Positions 16,503 to 24,720 of a stretch of 24,735 nucleotides of DNA are shown piece after piece. The notes beneath the pieces were generated by a model, which had not been told where the DNA came from, ran no database searches, and saw only the letters and a program-made list of their open reading frames with translations. Source of the DNA: Methylococcaceae bacterium (GTDB lineage Bacteria; Pseudomonadota; Gammaproteobacteria; Methylococcales; Methylomonadaceae). Each line of letters opens with the position of its first letter. The stretch's first letter is position 1. The DNA lies in the NCBI GenBank assembly GCA_947505055.1, contig CANNLO010000029.1, forward strand, positions 1-24,735, written 5' to 3'. The translations under genes were made by a program, and so were the position numbers.

Positions 16503-17174
16503 CTAAAAAAATGCAGCCGGTATTATAACGATGTCGCCCGGCAAAATGACTATATTCGCGTTAAGATTAGCATCGTTGATCAAATCATTAATTCTGATGC
16601 CAAAGTGTTGATTTTCACCATTGATACTTCGCACAATGCTTGCCCTGTTACCATCGGCAAACTGACTTAAACCACCCACTTGTATCATCAAATCAAGCAA
16701 CGTCATATCTTTCTTGTAAGGAAATGCTTTGGCAGAAAAACTGGGTGCACTTCCGCCTCCAGTAGAACTACTACTACCGCCACCGCCACCGCCACCGCCA
16801 CTTAACTGTCCAACAATCCTGACCTGCTGACTATAAATCCCCTGAAATCCAGCTACCATGATAACCACTTGCGGATCCCGGACATATTTGCCCAGCTGCT
16901 TCTCCATTAATCTCGCTAATTCTGCAGGTGTTTTTCCACTGGCCAATAAGTCCTCTACCAAAGGAATGGTAATTTTCCCATCAGGACGAACCGTTGCAGT
17001 GGTAGAAATATCAGGATTCCCCCACACGAAGATCTGTACGCTATCTCCCGGGCCAATTTTATAGGTATAGTCAGAAGGAACAGCCATACCTTCACTTAAT
17101 GGCGGAAGAGCACACCCCGACATCAACAAAACAAATAACGACAATGCTACTTTTATTATCTTTAAAAACGTCAC
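16503..17174 (-). CDS. XrtA-system polysaccharide export lipoprotein with Gly/Ser insert
   Basis: A 223-residue Wza/BexD-type export protein (TIGR03027), the outer-membrane exit of the EPS machinery. The signal peptide ends in LLMSGC with lipidated Cys21. The PES domain follows (YKIGPGDSVQIFVWGNPDISTTATVRPDGKITIPLVED, in two parts), then an SLBB-like part (VRIVGQ ... MTLLDLMIQVGGLSQFADGNRAS) ending IVILPGDIVIIP. Between VGQ and FPYKKDMTLLD lies a Gly/Ser run of about 24 residues (eight Gly, then Ser/Thr/Gly) that relatives known to me lack. The start is a GTG (17172-17174), set by a strong GAGGTG 5 bases upstream. A symmetric GGATAT-C-ATATCC lies at 17211-17223 in the 66-base gap upstream. 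Confidence 0.92.
   Translation of the reverse strand: MTFLKIIKVALSLFVLLMSGCALPPLSEGMAVPSDYTYKIGPGDSVQIFVWGNPDISTTATVRPDGKITIPLVEDLLASGKTPAELARLMEKQLGKYVRDPQVVIMVAGFQGIYSQQVRIVGQLSGGGGGGGGSSSSTGGGSAPSFSAKAFPYKKDMTLLDLMIQVGGLSQFADGNRASIVRSINGENQHFGIRINDLINDANLNANIVILPGDIVIIPAAFF
16776..16799 (-). repeat. Four perfect hexanucleotide repeats in the export gene
   Basis: The minus strand reads GGCGGT four times without a mismatch (ACCGCC on the + strand), encoding eight consecutive glycines. The unit is a multiple of three, so slippage would change linker length without breaking the frame. Confidence 0.9.
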
Positions 17175-17240
17175 TATATCACCTCAAACATTTAAACGTT
17201 ACAACAAATAGGATATCATATCCAAATAATTTAATTAGCA

Positions 17241-18533
17241 TTAAAGCCTCCAAAGCTTAATTCCTTCAGGAACCTTGGTTCTATCCAGCTTAGCTTTAAC
17301 GTCAAGAACTATCCCTGTTTTATTTTCCAGCAAACCAGAAATATATGACCAATCTTTGTCCATAAAGTATTGATGGGGTACCGCAAACAAAACTGCTTGA
17401 GCGGGCTTTAAGTCGTTTTCAGTGACAACCAACTCAACATCATATTCTTCTTTTATTTCATGGATATCACTCATAGGATCAAATATCTGTACATTGATGC
17501 CATAATCCATTAATTCCCTGACTATATCAATGACGCGGGTATTTCTTATATCAGGAACGTTTTCCTTAAAAGTAAACCCCAAGACAGTAACAACACTGCC
17601 CTTGACACAGGCGCCACTATTAATCAGCTCTTTAACCGTCTGGGTTGCAATAAAACTGCCCATGCTGTCGTTAATACCACGTCCCGATAAAATGACTTGT
17701 GGAGTATAGCCTAATACTGACGCTTTATACGTTAGATAATAGGGATCGACACCTATGCAATGTCCGCCAACTAAGCCTGGATCAAATGGCAAGAAATTCC
17801 ATTTTGATGAAGCGGCTGCCAACACATCCCTGGTATCAATATCCATTTTATTGAAAATCAAAGCCAACTCATTCATTAAAGATATGTTTAAATCCCTTTG
17901 AGTGTTTTCAATAACTTTTGCAGCTTCCGCAACTTTGATTGTTGCCGCCTTATGCACACCTGCGGTCACTACTGATTCATAAACTGCAGCGACAATAGCC
18001 AATGTTTCAGGTGTATCTCCAGACACAACCTTGATGATTGTTTTAAAGGTATGGACTTTATCACCCGGATTGATTCGCTCGGGAGAGTATCCGACGTTAA
18101 AGTCAACCAGCCACTTTAGTCCTGACTCCTTTTCAAGAACAGGAATACATTCCTCTTCTGTTGCACCCGGATAGACTGTTGATTCATAAACAACAATATC
18201 GCCTTTTTTAAGCTGCTTTCCTACCGCTCTTGACGCACTGATGACGGGCGATAAATCAGGCTGCTTGGCATTATTAACCGGCGTCGGTACAGCGATAATA
18301 TGAAAATCAGCTTTTTTTAAATCATCAGAGTCACAAGTGAACAAGATATCCGTTTCGGCCAAATCATGCGCCTCAACCTCATTGGTTCGCTCTATCCCTT
18401 GCTTCAATTCATCAATTCGTGTTGAATTGATATCAAAGCCAATAACTTGCCGGGTTTTTCCAAACTCTACTGCTACAGGCAGCCCGACATAACCCAATCC
18501 GACTACCGAAATCAACCTATTATGAGCATTCAT
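17241..18533 (-). CDS. UDP-sugar 6-dehydrogenase (TviB/WbpO-like)
   Basis: A 430-residue nucleotide-sugar dehydrogenase that oxidises C6 of a UDP-sugar in two NAD-dependent steps. The N-terminal NAD site is VVGLGYVGLP (10-19). YESTVYPGATEEE (116-127) and GYSPERINPGDKVHTFK (148-164) are typical of the branch acting on UDP-GlcNAc/GalNAc. The catalytic Cys259 lies in GGHCIGVDPYYL (256-267), and the C-terminal domain has VLGFTFKENVPDIRNTRV. The closest recognised type is TviB (UDP-GlcNAc to UDP-GlcNAcA); UDP-glucose as substrate is less likely but not excluded. Its ATG overlaps the epimerase stop by one base (TAATG), with AAGG 7 bases upstream inside the preceding gene. The paired enzymes make an acidic donor for the EPS. 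Confidence 0.9.
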   Translation of the reverse strand: MNAHNRLISVVGLGYVGLPVAVEFGKTRQVIGFDINSTRIDELKQGIERTNEVEAHDLAETDILFTCDSDDLKKADFHIIAVPTPVNNAKQPDLSPVISASRAVGKQLKKGDIVVYESTVYPGATEEECIPVLEKESGLKWLVDFNVGYSPERINPGDKVHTFKTIIKVVSGDTPETLAIVAAVYESVVTAGVHKAATIKVAEAAKVIENTQRDLNISLMNELALIFNKMDIDTRDVLAAASSKWNFLPFDPGLVGGHCIGVDPYYLTYKASVLGYTPQVILSGRGINDSMGSFIATQTVKELINSGACVKGSVVTVLGFTFKENVPDIRNTRVIDIVRELMDYGINVQIFDPMSDIHEIKEEYDVELVVTENDLKPAQAVLFAVPHQYFMDKDWSYISGLLENKTGIVLDVKAKLDRTKVPEGIKLWRL

Positions 18534-19543
18534 TAAGCTACCTTATAAAATTCTTTATACCATTCAACAAAATTTCTAATGCCATCTTCCAAGGGCGTAG
18601 CGGGCTTATAACCCATATCATTTACCAAATCAGAAACATCGGCATAGGTATCAGGCACGTCGCCGGGCTGTAAAGGTAACATATTTTTTATTGCCTCTTT
18701 ACCTAAACATTTTTCAAGTATTTCAATAAAAGTTAATAAATTCACCGGATTATTATTACCAATATTATAGATACGGTAAGGTGAAAGACTGGTTGCCGGA
18801 TCAGGATTTTCACCAGACCAACTGTCATTAACTTGGGCCGGCTTATCGATAACCCTGATAACGCCTTCAACGATATCATCTACATAAGTAAAATCACGAC
18901 GGTGATTTCCGTAATTAAATACATCTATCGGTTTACCCTCAAGTATATTGCGGGTAAACATGAACAATGACATATCAGGTCGCCCCCAAGGCCCGTAAAC
19001 TGTAAAAAAACGTAAGCCGGTGGTGGGAAGTCTATATAAATGACTATAGGTGTGAGCCATCAATTCATTGGCTTTTTTACTTGCCGCATAAAGCGATACC
19101 GGATGATCTACATTGTCATGTATAGAAAACGGCATCTGGGTATTTGCCCCATAGACTGAACTGGATGACGCATACGCTAAATGCTCAACGCCATTATGTC
19201 TACAGCCTTCAAGAATATTGATAAAGCCAACGATATTGGAATCAATATAGGCATGAGGATTTGTTATTGAATAACGAACTCCGGCCTGGGCTGCCAAATG
19301 CATAACTCGCTGAAATTTCTCTCGGGCAAAGAGTTCTTCCATCGCCTGCTTATCAGCAATCTCAAGCTTTATAAATTTAAATCGCTCATGACTTTGCAGG
19401 CGTTCCAGTCTTGCTAGCTTTAAATTAATATCGTAATAATCATTAAGATTGTCTATTCCAACAACCTCATCTCCACGAGCCAACAATCTTAGACTAAGAT
19501 TAGAGCCTATAAATCCAGCTGCTCCTGTTACTAATATCTTCAA
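18533..19543 (-). CDS. UDP-uronate 4-epimerase-like NAD-dependent epimerase
   Basis: A 336-residue extended short-chain dehydrogenase. The NAD site is GAAGFIG (7-13), followed by [10 protein letters not shown] (29-38); SSSSVYG (126-132) and Y152-x3-K156 form the catalytic set. [23 protein letters not shown] and [15 protein letters not shown] are characteristic of UDP-glucuronate 4-epimerases (LpsL/WcvA type). The neighbouring dehydrogenase is TviB-like, so the true substrate could be UDP-GlcA or UDP-GlcNAcA. The start is a TTG (19541-19543): the family begins exactly there ([10 protein letters not shown]), a stop lies four codons upstream in frame, and GAGGGTGGA precedes it. It is coupled to the dehydrogenase by the TAATG overlap. 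Confidence 0.9.
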   Translation of the reverse strand: MKILVTGAAGFIGSNLSLRLLARGDEVVGIDNLNDYYDINLKLARLERLQSHERFKFIKLEIADKQAMEELFAREKFQRVMHLAAQAGVRYSITNPHAYIDSNIVGFINILEGCRHNGVEHLAYASSSSVYGANTQMPFSIHDNVDHPVSLYAASKKANELMAHTYSHLYRLPTTGLRFFTVYGPWGRPDMSLFMFTRNILEGKPIDVFNYGNHRRDFTYVDDIVEGVIRVIDKPAQVNDSWSGENPDPATSLSPYRIYNIGNNNPVNLLTFIEILEKCLGKEAIKNMLPLQPGDVPDTYADVSDLVNDMGYKPATPLEDGIRNFVEWYKEFYKVA

Positions 19544-19594
19544 AATGATCCACCCTCAAAAGTACTGTTAAAATAAAATATTAGAGCCGTCTAA

Positions 19595-22015
19595 CTATCG
19601 TTTCGTTTTAACCATGATTTCATTCAATAACTCTTTGGCAGCTTTCTCATCTGAAAAGCCGCCCTTCTTGGCAGCAAGCATAAGCGCCTGATTTAGCTCG
19701 GCAATTGCCGCGCCGTTATTTCCATTTTTAAAATGAGCAACACCTAAATGATATCTAAAAACTGGAACATCAGGGGCTAGTACAATAATTTGACTTAATA
19801 TATTCAGTCCCTTGAAAACATCACCCTGCTTAATCAAAGCCCACGCATAAGTGTCTTTATAATAAGGTTGCGTTGAATCCTTAAATCTTTCGGCCAATAA
19901 AACAGCTTTCTTTTGACTTTCTTCACTTGCGTAATGTTCAGTTAGTATAGACGCTAAATTGTTTATCGCAATTTCCAAGCCCGACTCTTTGGCTAATATC
20001 TGCTCATAAGTTGAAACAGCCGAATCAAAATCCCCCTGCAATTCCTGCAAGTTTGCTAGTGATAATAACAACTTTACATCGTCTGGATTCTGTTTTAGCG
20101 CGTCTTGAAATATGGAAATAGCTGATTTATTGTCACCTTGTGCCTGCTTAACTTTCGCTAATTCCACATACACTTCAGTTGACTTATTTTCCTTAAGCAA
20201 GCCTGTTAACATAGCAGATGCCTGATCAAACTTCTTTTCTGTTGCCAATAAATCACTTAAAACGACATTCGCCGGAACATTCCGAGGATCCTTCGCCACC
20301 AAGTCATTCAAGATTACGATCATGTCAGATTTTTTGTTTATGCCCTCATAACAGCGAAGCATGCTCTCTAAAATTTCCAAATTACTTGGGACAGTTGCCA
20401 ATAAATCCTTATATTCTGCAATCGCCTTAACAAACTCACCCTGACCCTGAAAAATCTGCCCCTTTAAATATTTTGCCAAACTTTTTGCCTGGGGATTACT
20501 ATTGCTGCCAATTCTTTGCACGACTTCTTTTGCCGCATCCCATTTAGCCGCCAATAAATTAACTTTGGCCAGTTTCTCAAGCAATATTATATTTTCAGGA
20601 TTAAACCTTAATCCTTTCTCAATGATTTTTTGCGCATAATCATAATCTTTAGTGTTCAGGGCTTTATCGTAAACATATATTAAGGCAGTTAAATTGGCCG
20701 GATTAATTTCCAGCGCACTTAAGAACTGTTTTTCTGCCTGTTTTTGATCGCCTTTAACGAAAAATGTCTGGCCTAGTAAAACCAGCGCCTCTTCGGAATC
20801 TGCTTTCTCCCAAAGAATTTTAGTTAATAAATCGATTGCCTCATCATACTGGGCTTTAACCAATAACAATCTTGCCTGTAATATTTTCGCATCAATATAA
20901 TTGTTATTGGCAGTCAGAATTTCTTCACTGATTTTTTTAGTCGTATCAAAATCTTTAAGATCAAAAGCTATTTTTGCAAGAAACATTTTTGCTGAAAGTA
21001 CTTGTTCGGTGTTCTCATCCAGTTTTAACACTTGGTTAAGTACACTTTTAGCGTCGTCATAGTTTTTTCGTGCAATCATCCAGGTTGCAAAAGACAGCAA
21101 TGCTTTTGACTGTTTTTTATTTTGCTCTGTAAATTGTTGAAATTGATCTTTCACTCTTTCGGGTGCAGCTGCATTTAAAAAATCAAGAAATAATAATTTA
21201 TATTTAACATTGTCCGGACTTGCCGTTATCAATCCTTTCAATAAATCTTCAGCTTCCTGCTTCTTTCCCGTTTGTGCGTAAATTTTAGCCAATGTAATTT
21301 TAAATTCCTGATTCTCAGGAAACAACGTTATTAACTCTTGATAATCGCCAACAACCGCATCAATATTTTTGAATTTTGCATCCAGTTCAATTTTAAATAA
21401 TCGTAATGTAATATTCTTGGCGTCAGCTTTAATTGCAGTATTTATGGCTGTCAAAGCTTCATTCAATTTATCTTTTTCCATATAAATGACTGCACTCAAC
21501 AACAAGGCATCAACATGATTGGAATTAATTTTTAATACACCCTCTACTATAGATTGTGCGTCTGCCTCCTTTTTTTGCCGCATAAGAACGGAGGCTTTTA
21601 ATAGCAGCGCATCCAGATTTTGGTTTTCCGACTTTAATATAATTTCAGCCTGCTCAAGCGCCAAATCTGGCTGGCCTAAAAGCAGTTGCACCTTACCCAG
21701 TTTTAATCTTGCTTCATTATGAGTGGGAGCCAACTCAATTGTTTTTTTAAGGTTTTCACTCATCGACTTATACTGTCTGTTTTTTTCATCCAGCAAGGCG
21801 AGATAGTAATAGGTTTCAGCGATGTTTTTATCGGTCTGGTTAGAGGTTTTCAACTCAAGAATGGCTTTTTCGTATTCACCTTTATTGAAGTAATCAACCC
21901 CTTTTTGTAAATGCTCTTTAGGGTCTTCTTTGCTACACCCGTTCAAAAATAATGACGTTGAAACAACAAAAACTGATATTAACTTTATTTTTAAATCACT
22001 TTCAATATTGATCAT
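19595..22015 (-). CDS. prsT: XrtA/PEP-CTERM TPR-repeat lipoprotein PrsT
   Basis: An 806-residue lipoprotein made almost wholly of tetratricopeptide repeats (units such as AETYYYLALLDEKNRQYK, NAMKLLLSLANLQELQGDF-like helices). The signal peptide KLISVFVVSTSLFLNGC gives a lipobox with Cys27; Ser at +2 favours outer-membrane sorting. It matches the PEP-CTERM TPR lipoprotein family (TIGR02917), whose members I recall as roughly 900 residues, so this copy is somewhat short though ungapped. The role is probably scaffolding EPS or PEP-CTERM export at the outer membrane; the mechanism is unknown. Start ATG 22013-22015 with GTGAAG upstream. It follows prsK by 141 bases, where the response-regulator gene prsR would be expected. 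Confidence 0.9.
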   Translation of the reverse strand: MINIESDLKIKLISVFVVSTSLFLNGCSKEDPKEHLQKGVDYFNKGEYEKAILELKTSNQTDKNIAETYYYLALLDEKNRQYKSMSENLKKTIELAPTHNEARLKLGKVQLLLGQPDLALEQAEIILKSENQNLDALLLKASVLMRQKKEADAQSIVEGVLKINSNHVDALLLSAVIYMEKDKLNEALTAINTAIKADAKNITLRLFKIELDAKFKNIDAVVGDYQELITLFPENQEFKITLAKIYAQTGKKQEAEDLLKGLITASPDNVKYKLLFLDFLNAAAPERVKDQFQQFTEQNKKQSKALLSFATWMIARKNYDDAKSVLNQVLKLDENTEQVLSAKMFLAKIAFDLKDFDTTKKISEEILTANNNYIDAKILQARLLLVKAQYDEAIDLLTKILWEKADSEEALVLLGQTFFVKGDQKQAEKQFLSALEINPANLTALIYVYDKALNTKDYDYAQKIIEKGLRFNPENIILLEKLAKVNLLAAKWDAAKEVVQRIGSNSNPQAKSLAKYLKGQIFQGQGEFVKAIAEYKDLLATVPSNLEILESMLRCYEGINKKSDMIVILNDLVAKDPRNVPANVVLSDLLATEKKFDQASAMLTGLLKENKSTEVYVELAKVKQAQGDNKSAISIFQDALKQNPDDVKLLLSLANLQELQGDFDSAVSTYEQILAKESGLEIAINNLASILTEHYASEESQKKAVLLAERFKDSTQPYYKDTYAWALIKQGDVFKGLNILSQIIVLAPDVPVFRYHLGVAHFKNGNNGAAIAELNQALMLAAKKGGFSDEKAAKELLNEIMVKTKR

Positions 22016-22061
22016 TTCAACTTCACTCTGTAAAAATTCATTGGATTTGGTATGTCTAAAT

Positions 22062-22091
22062 ATAATAAATTATCGGTAACTTAGTAGCCAA
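22062..22091 (-). promoter_or_regulatory. Candidate sigma-70 promoter for prsT
   Basis: On the minus strand, TTGGCT (22086-22091; 4 of 6) and TATTAT (22062-22067; 5 of 6) are 18 bases apart. They would start transcription near 22055, 40 bases before the prsT ATG. The position in the 141-base prsK-prsT gap fits; the match is moderate. Confidence 0.35.
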
Positions 22092-22156
22092 TAAAATAGA
22101 ACGCAAATGGTGAGGATAAAAAATGAAATAAGCCTAAACCTGCTTATCGTTAATTA

Positions 22157-24238
22157 TTAATTTTCTGATTTAATAATTAAATCTGCTAAAGGTAATTTAA
22201 TGATGAACGTAGTGCCTTTTCCAGGCTGACTCTCAACAGCAATTTGTCCGGAATTCTTTAGTATATATTCACGCGCTTCATAGACACCAATTCCCATGCC
22301 TGCATTGCCTTTAGTCGTATCGAATGGCTTGAACAGACGCTCGGCAATAAATTTGGTATCCATACCAGATCCGGTATCTATAATTTTAATAATTGCCTGG
22401 TTATTTTCTTTAGTTAATTGCAGCCTGACCGACCCATTATCATCAGTTGCATCTTGGGCATTTTGGACTAAATGTCCAAGAATGGCTGATACTTTTTCTT
22501 TTTCCGCTGAAATATTAATTTTATCATGACTTTTGGATAGTTGCAGAACAGGCTTGTTCCCAGCCTGTTGTGTTGCAACATCCGCTATGATATCAACAAG
22601 ATTAATGATTGCATTATCTTCATTTTTTACATTACCTTTTTTTAGCTGGGCAAGCAGATGATCAATCTTTACTACAACATTTTCAAGCGTTGCGATTGAA
22701 TCATCAATAAACTCCATATTATGCTTGTGAGCTTCCGCGTTTTTTACAATAAGAGATACCTGTGCAACAAGATTTTTTAAATCGTGAACAAGATAGGCAG
22801 AGAACCGGTTATAAGTCTCAAACTGCCTTGATTTAACCAAAGCATCACTTGCGCGACTCAATGCTAATGCATTGGCGAGTTGCATTCCCGCTGTTTTCAG
22901 TAAATCATGATCTTCCCAGTTAAGTCTTCTTACAACACGGGCCTTAGTCAAGACGACAAACCCTTCCAGGTCGCTTTGTCTAAACAATGGAATAATTAGC
23001 CAGACATTTTTCTCTTTGGCATACCAAGGCGATAAATCCACCTCATCATAGACTTCAGGATCATTGATAAACTCAACAAAATCGATAACCCAACGCCTTG
23101 AAATCAGAAAGCGTAGCAATGATGAATCAGCATTAATTAATTGCGGAGATTCAAAGCCAAGATAATTTTCTTCGGTCAAATAAAAATCACCCTGCTCATT
23201 TTTTAACCATAAACCACCACCCGAGCTATCTACCAACTCTGCCATGGTTTTTATGATAAAGCCTGACAATTCATCTAGTGAATCCAGCATTGCAATATCC
23301 CTACAAAGCTTGATCCACTCATCACGATAATCATACCGAAGATGAAAAAAATGTTTATTAAAATAAAATTTGGCTAACGCTTTTACCTTCCCAGATACAA
23401 ATGCAACTGATAGCAATAATACTGCTAAAAAGATAAAGATCAGCTGTGCAAGTTCCCCCCAATTGCCACCATAGTTTTTTATGTAGAAACCAGCAAGAGA
23501 CATTAGAATAAGGTATAAACCTATACCAAATAATACTGCCGTATGAAAAACAACTTTCCTTGAAACATTGATTATAGCAGCATTGACCTGAAAGCGATGA
23601 TTTGAAATGCCTAATAAAGGAATTATAAGAACATTAATAAATCCTCTTGATCTCCAAAGCACCTCATCAAGATTTACAAACAATAGCGATTTACTGTAAA
23701 CAATAAAATCAGTAATAAACAATCCGCCCAAACTCAGACATAAAAACTTGATTACCCAGCGCTCATCTACACCTGCATTTCTATACACTTGCTCGACCAA
23801 AATCAAACCGATAATTGCAAATGAAGCATGAGCCAAGAGACGAGGATCCTGGCCAATGAGGCGCTGAATTTCATAGCGAAAATCGGCAAAAAGTTCCAGA
23901 ATCAGAACAAATAAACTCCATATAATGACTGCATAAGCCACTTTTGACTTAAGCATTAAGATGTAATTTGAATTGAACGTTTGCCGAGAAAGCAGGGTAC
24001 CCAATAAAAAAAACCACCCCGCATTACGTAAGGTTTCGAAAGGTAGAGTTTCTGAAATGGATAAATCAATACTTTGTTGTGCAAAGGCGGCATATCCGGC
24101 CCAAAGCGCAGAAAACCCAACTGCAACGCTAAACTGAACCGCTAACGGATTTTTCTTGATACTTGATAACGAGATTAGCAGCAATAAAAAATAGGCAATG
24201 CTTGCAGCCAGATAACCATAAAAACTGTAATTTCCCAT
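22157..24238 (-). CDS. prsK: XrtA/PEP-CTERM-system sensor histidine kinase PrsK
   Basis: A 693-residue membrane histidine kinase (TIGR02916). About eight hydrophobic segments occupy residues 8-280. A GAF-like domain spans roughly 315-465 (ELVDSSGGGLWLKNEQGDFYL, NVWLIIPLFRQSDLEGFVVL). The H-box is YLVHDLKNLVAQ with phospho-acceptor H485. The ATPase has the N-box HLVQNAQDATDD (N593), G1 IIDTGSGMD (619-627), the F-box LFKPFDTTKG and G2 GNAGMGIGVYEAREYI (644-659). PrsK phosphorylates PrsR, a sigma-54 activator, to switch on EPS and PEP-CTERM genes. Start ATG 24236-24238 with only weak TAAAG upstream. No response-regulator gene is next to it here. A possible membrane microprotein ends 6 bases before its start. 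Confidence 0.93.
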   Translation of the reverse strand: MGNYSFYGYLAASIAYFLLLLISLSSIKKNPLAVQFSVAVGFSALWAGYAAFAQQSIDLSISETLPFETLRNAGWFFLLGTLLSRQTFNSNYILMLKSKVAYAVIIWSLFVLILELFADFRYEIQRLIGQDPRLLAHASFAIIGLILVEQVYRNAGVDERWVIKFLCLSLGGLFITDFIVYSKSLLFVNLDEVLWRSRGFINVLIIPLLGISNHRFQVNAAIINVSRKVVFHTAVLFGIGLYLILMSLAGFYIKNYGGNWGELAQLIFIFLAVLLLSVAFVSGKVKALAKFYFNKHFFHLRYDYRDEWIKLCRDIAMLDSLDELSGFIIKTMAELVDSSGGGLWLKNEQGDFYLTEENYLGFESPQLINADSSLLRFLISRRWVIDFVEFINDPEVYDEVDLSPWYAKEKNVWLIIPLFRQSDLEGFVVLTKARVVRRLNWEDHDLLKTAGMQLANALALSRASDALVKSRQFETYNRFSAYLVHDLKNLVAQVSLIVKNAEAHKHNMEFIDDSIATLENVVVKIDHLLAQLKKGNVKNEDNAIINLVDIIADVATQQAGNKPVLQLSKSHDKINISAEKEKVSAILGHLVQNAQDATDDNGSVRLQLTKENNQAIIKIIDTGSGMDTKFIAERLFKPFDTTKGNAGMGIGVYEAREYILKNSGQIAVESQPGKGTTFIIKLPLADLIIKSEN

Positions 24239-24244
24239 AACGCT

Positions 24245-24352
24245 TTAATCTACTCTTCTGCCGTTCCAGATTAAAATTCGTATCAAACCTAACATAAAAA
24301 ACCATAATATTGTCATAATAAACACAACCCAAATTATCGTATCTGAATACAT
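24245..24352 (-). CDS. Possible 35-residue membrane microprotein upstream of prsK
   Basis: A 35-codon frame, ATG 24350-24352 to TAA 24245-24247, ending 6 bases before the prsK start. It reads MYSDTIIWVV, continues through one strongly hydrophobic stretch (about residues 6-28, with four Trp/Phe-rich turns) and ends in WNGRRVD, so a single N-out/C-in helix with a positive cytoplasmic end is predicted. An in-frame TAG lies two codons upstream of the ATG, so the frame cannot be longer. There is no good Shine-Dalgarno (AGAAG abuts the ATG); an internal ATG (24314-24316) would give 23 residues. I do not recognise a family. Chance hydrophobicity in AT-rich DNA is the main alternative. Confidence 0.4.
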   Translation of the reverse strand: MYSDTIIWVVFIMTILWFFMLGLIRILIWNGRRVD

Positions 24353-24545
24353 CTTCTATAGATAAAAAACATTACAAATATTTTTTCGCCATTAATCCGG
24401 TCATAATTATCTTCATCTAATTTCTTCAGCTGATCATTATAATTTGGGGTTATTTGATAGGCAACTTAAATACATGTAAATGGCTTTTTATAAGGACATT
24501 AAGAATACTTTCACAGTCTCTGGGGTTCGGCGTTCCGAAGCATAA
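24353..24545. other. Upstream region of prsK with no confident gene
   Basis: About 190 AT-rich bases between the microprotein and the terminator. A minus-strand frame (24465-24337, 43 codons) is open and reads hydrophilic residues (DQLKKLDEDNYDRINGEK) but has no ATG, GTG or TTG start before its end. No promoter stands out. Confidence 0.4.
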
Positions 24546-24580
24546 AAAAAGCCGCGATGGATAATCCGGCGCGGCTTTTT
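24546..24580. terminator. Bidirectional intrinsic terminator
   Basis: AAAAAGCCGCG (24546-24556) pairs perfectly with CGCGGCTTTTT (24570-24580) around a 13-base loop. The + strand ends in five T; the minus strand ends in a seven-T run (24544-24550). It can stop transcripts from either side and probably insulates the EPS locus from genes to the right of the window. Confidence 0.8.
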
Positions 24581-24639
24581 ATTGTTCAGCGGTGTTGGTC
24601 GGGTAACGGTTATTTGTTGCCCGACATTTACCTTAGCGT

Positions 24640-24720
24640 GACGGGGTTTGCAACCCCGTTACTCACGTTTCTAGGTTACTGGCGTATTTAAACGTTTCGA
24701 ACGGGGTTGCAAACCCCGTC
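24640..24720. repeat. Two inverted copies of a 21-bp palindromic repeat
   Basis: Bases 24640-24660 are the exact reverse complement of 24700-24720. Each copy is itself a hairpin (ACGGGGTT, 3-base loop, AACCCCGT). The 39 bases between them are not coding. This looks like a paired REP/BIME or small MITE-like unit. A third imperfect stem, CGGGTAAC/GTTGCCCG, lies just to the left at 24600-24623. Confidence 0.8.

Noticed and set aside
22075..22090. Sigma-54-like TGGC...TTAC sequence upstream of prsT on the minus strand
   Set aside because: The -24 GG is present with correct spacing, but the near-invariant -12 GC is AC; the same bases also overlap a better sigma-70-like candidate.
24337..24465. 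43-codon open minus-strand frame with hydrophilic, protein-like residues
   Set aside because: It has no ATG, GTG or TTG start before its last third and no recognisable family; it could be a gene remnant, but chance is not excluded.
24540..24553. GG-N10-GC spacing on the minus strand
   Set aside because: It is made from the T-run and stem of the intrinsic terminator and lacks the rest of the -24/-12 consensus.
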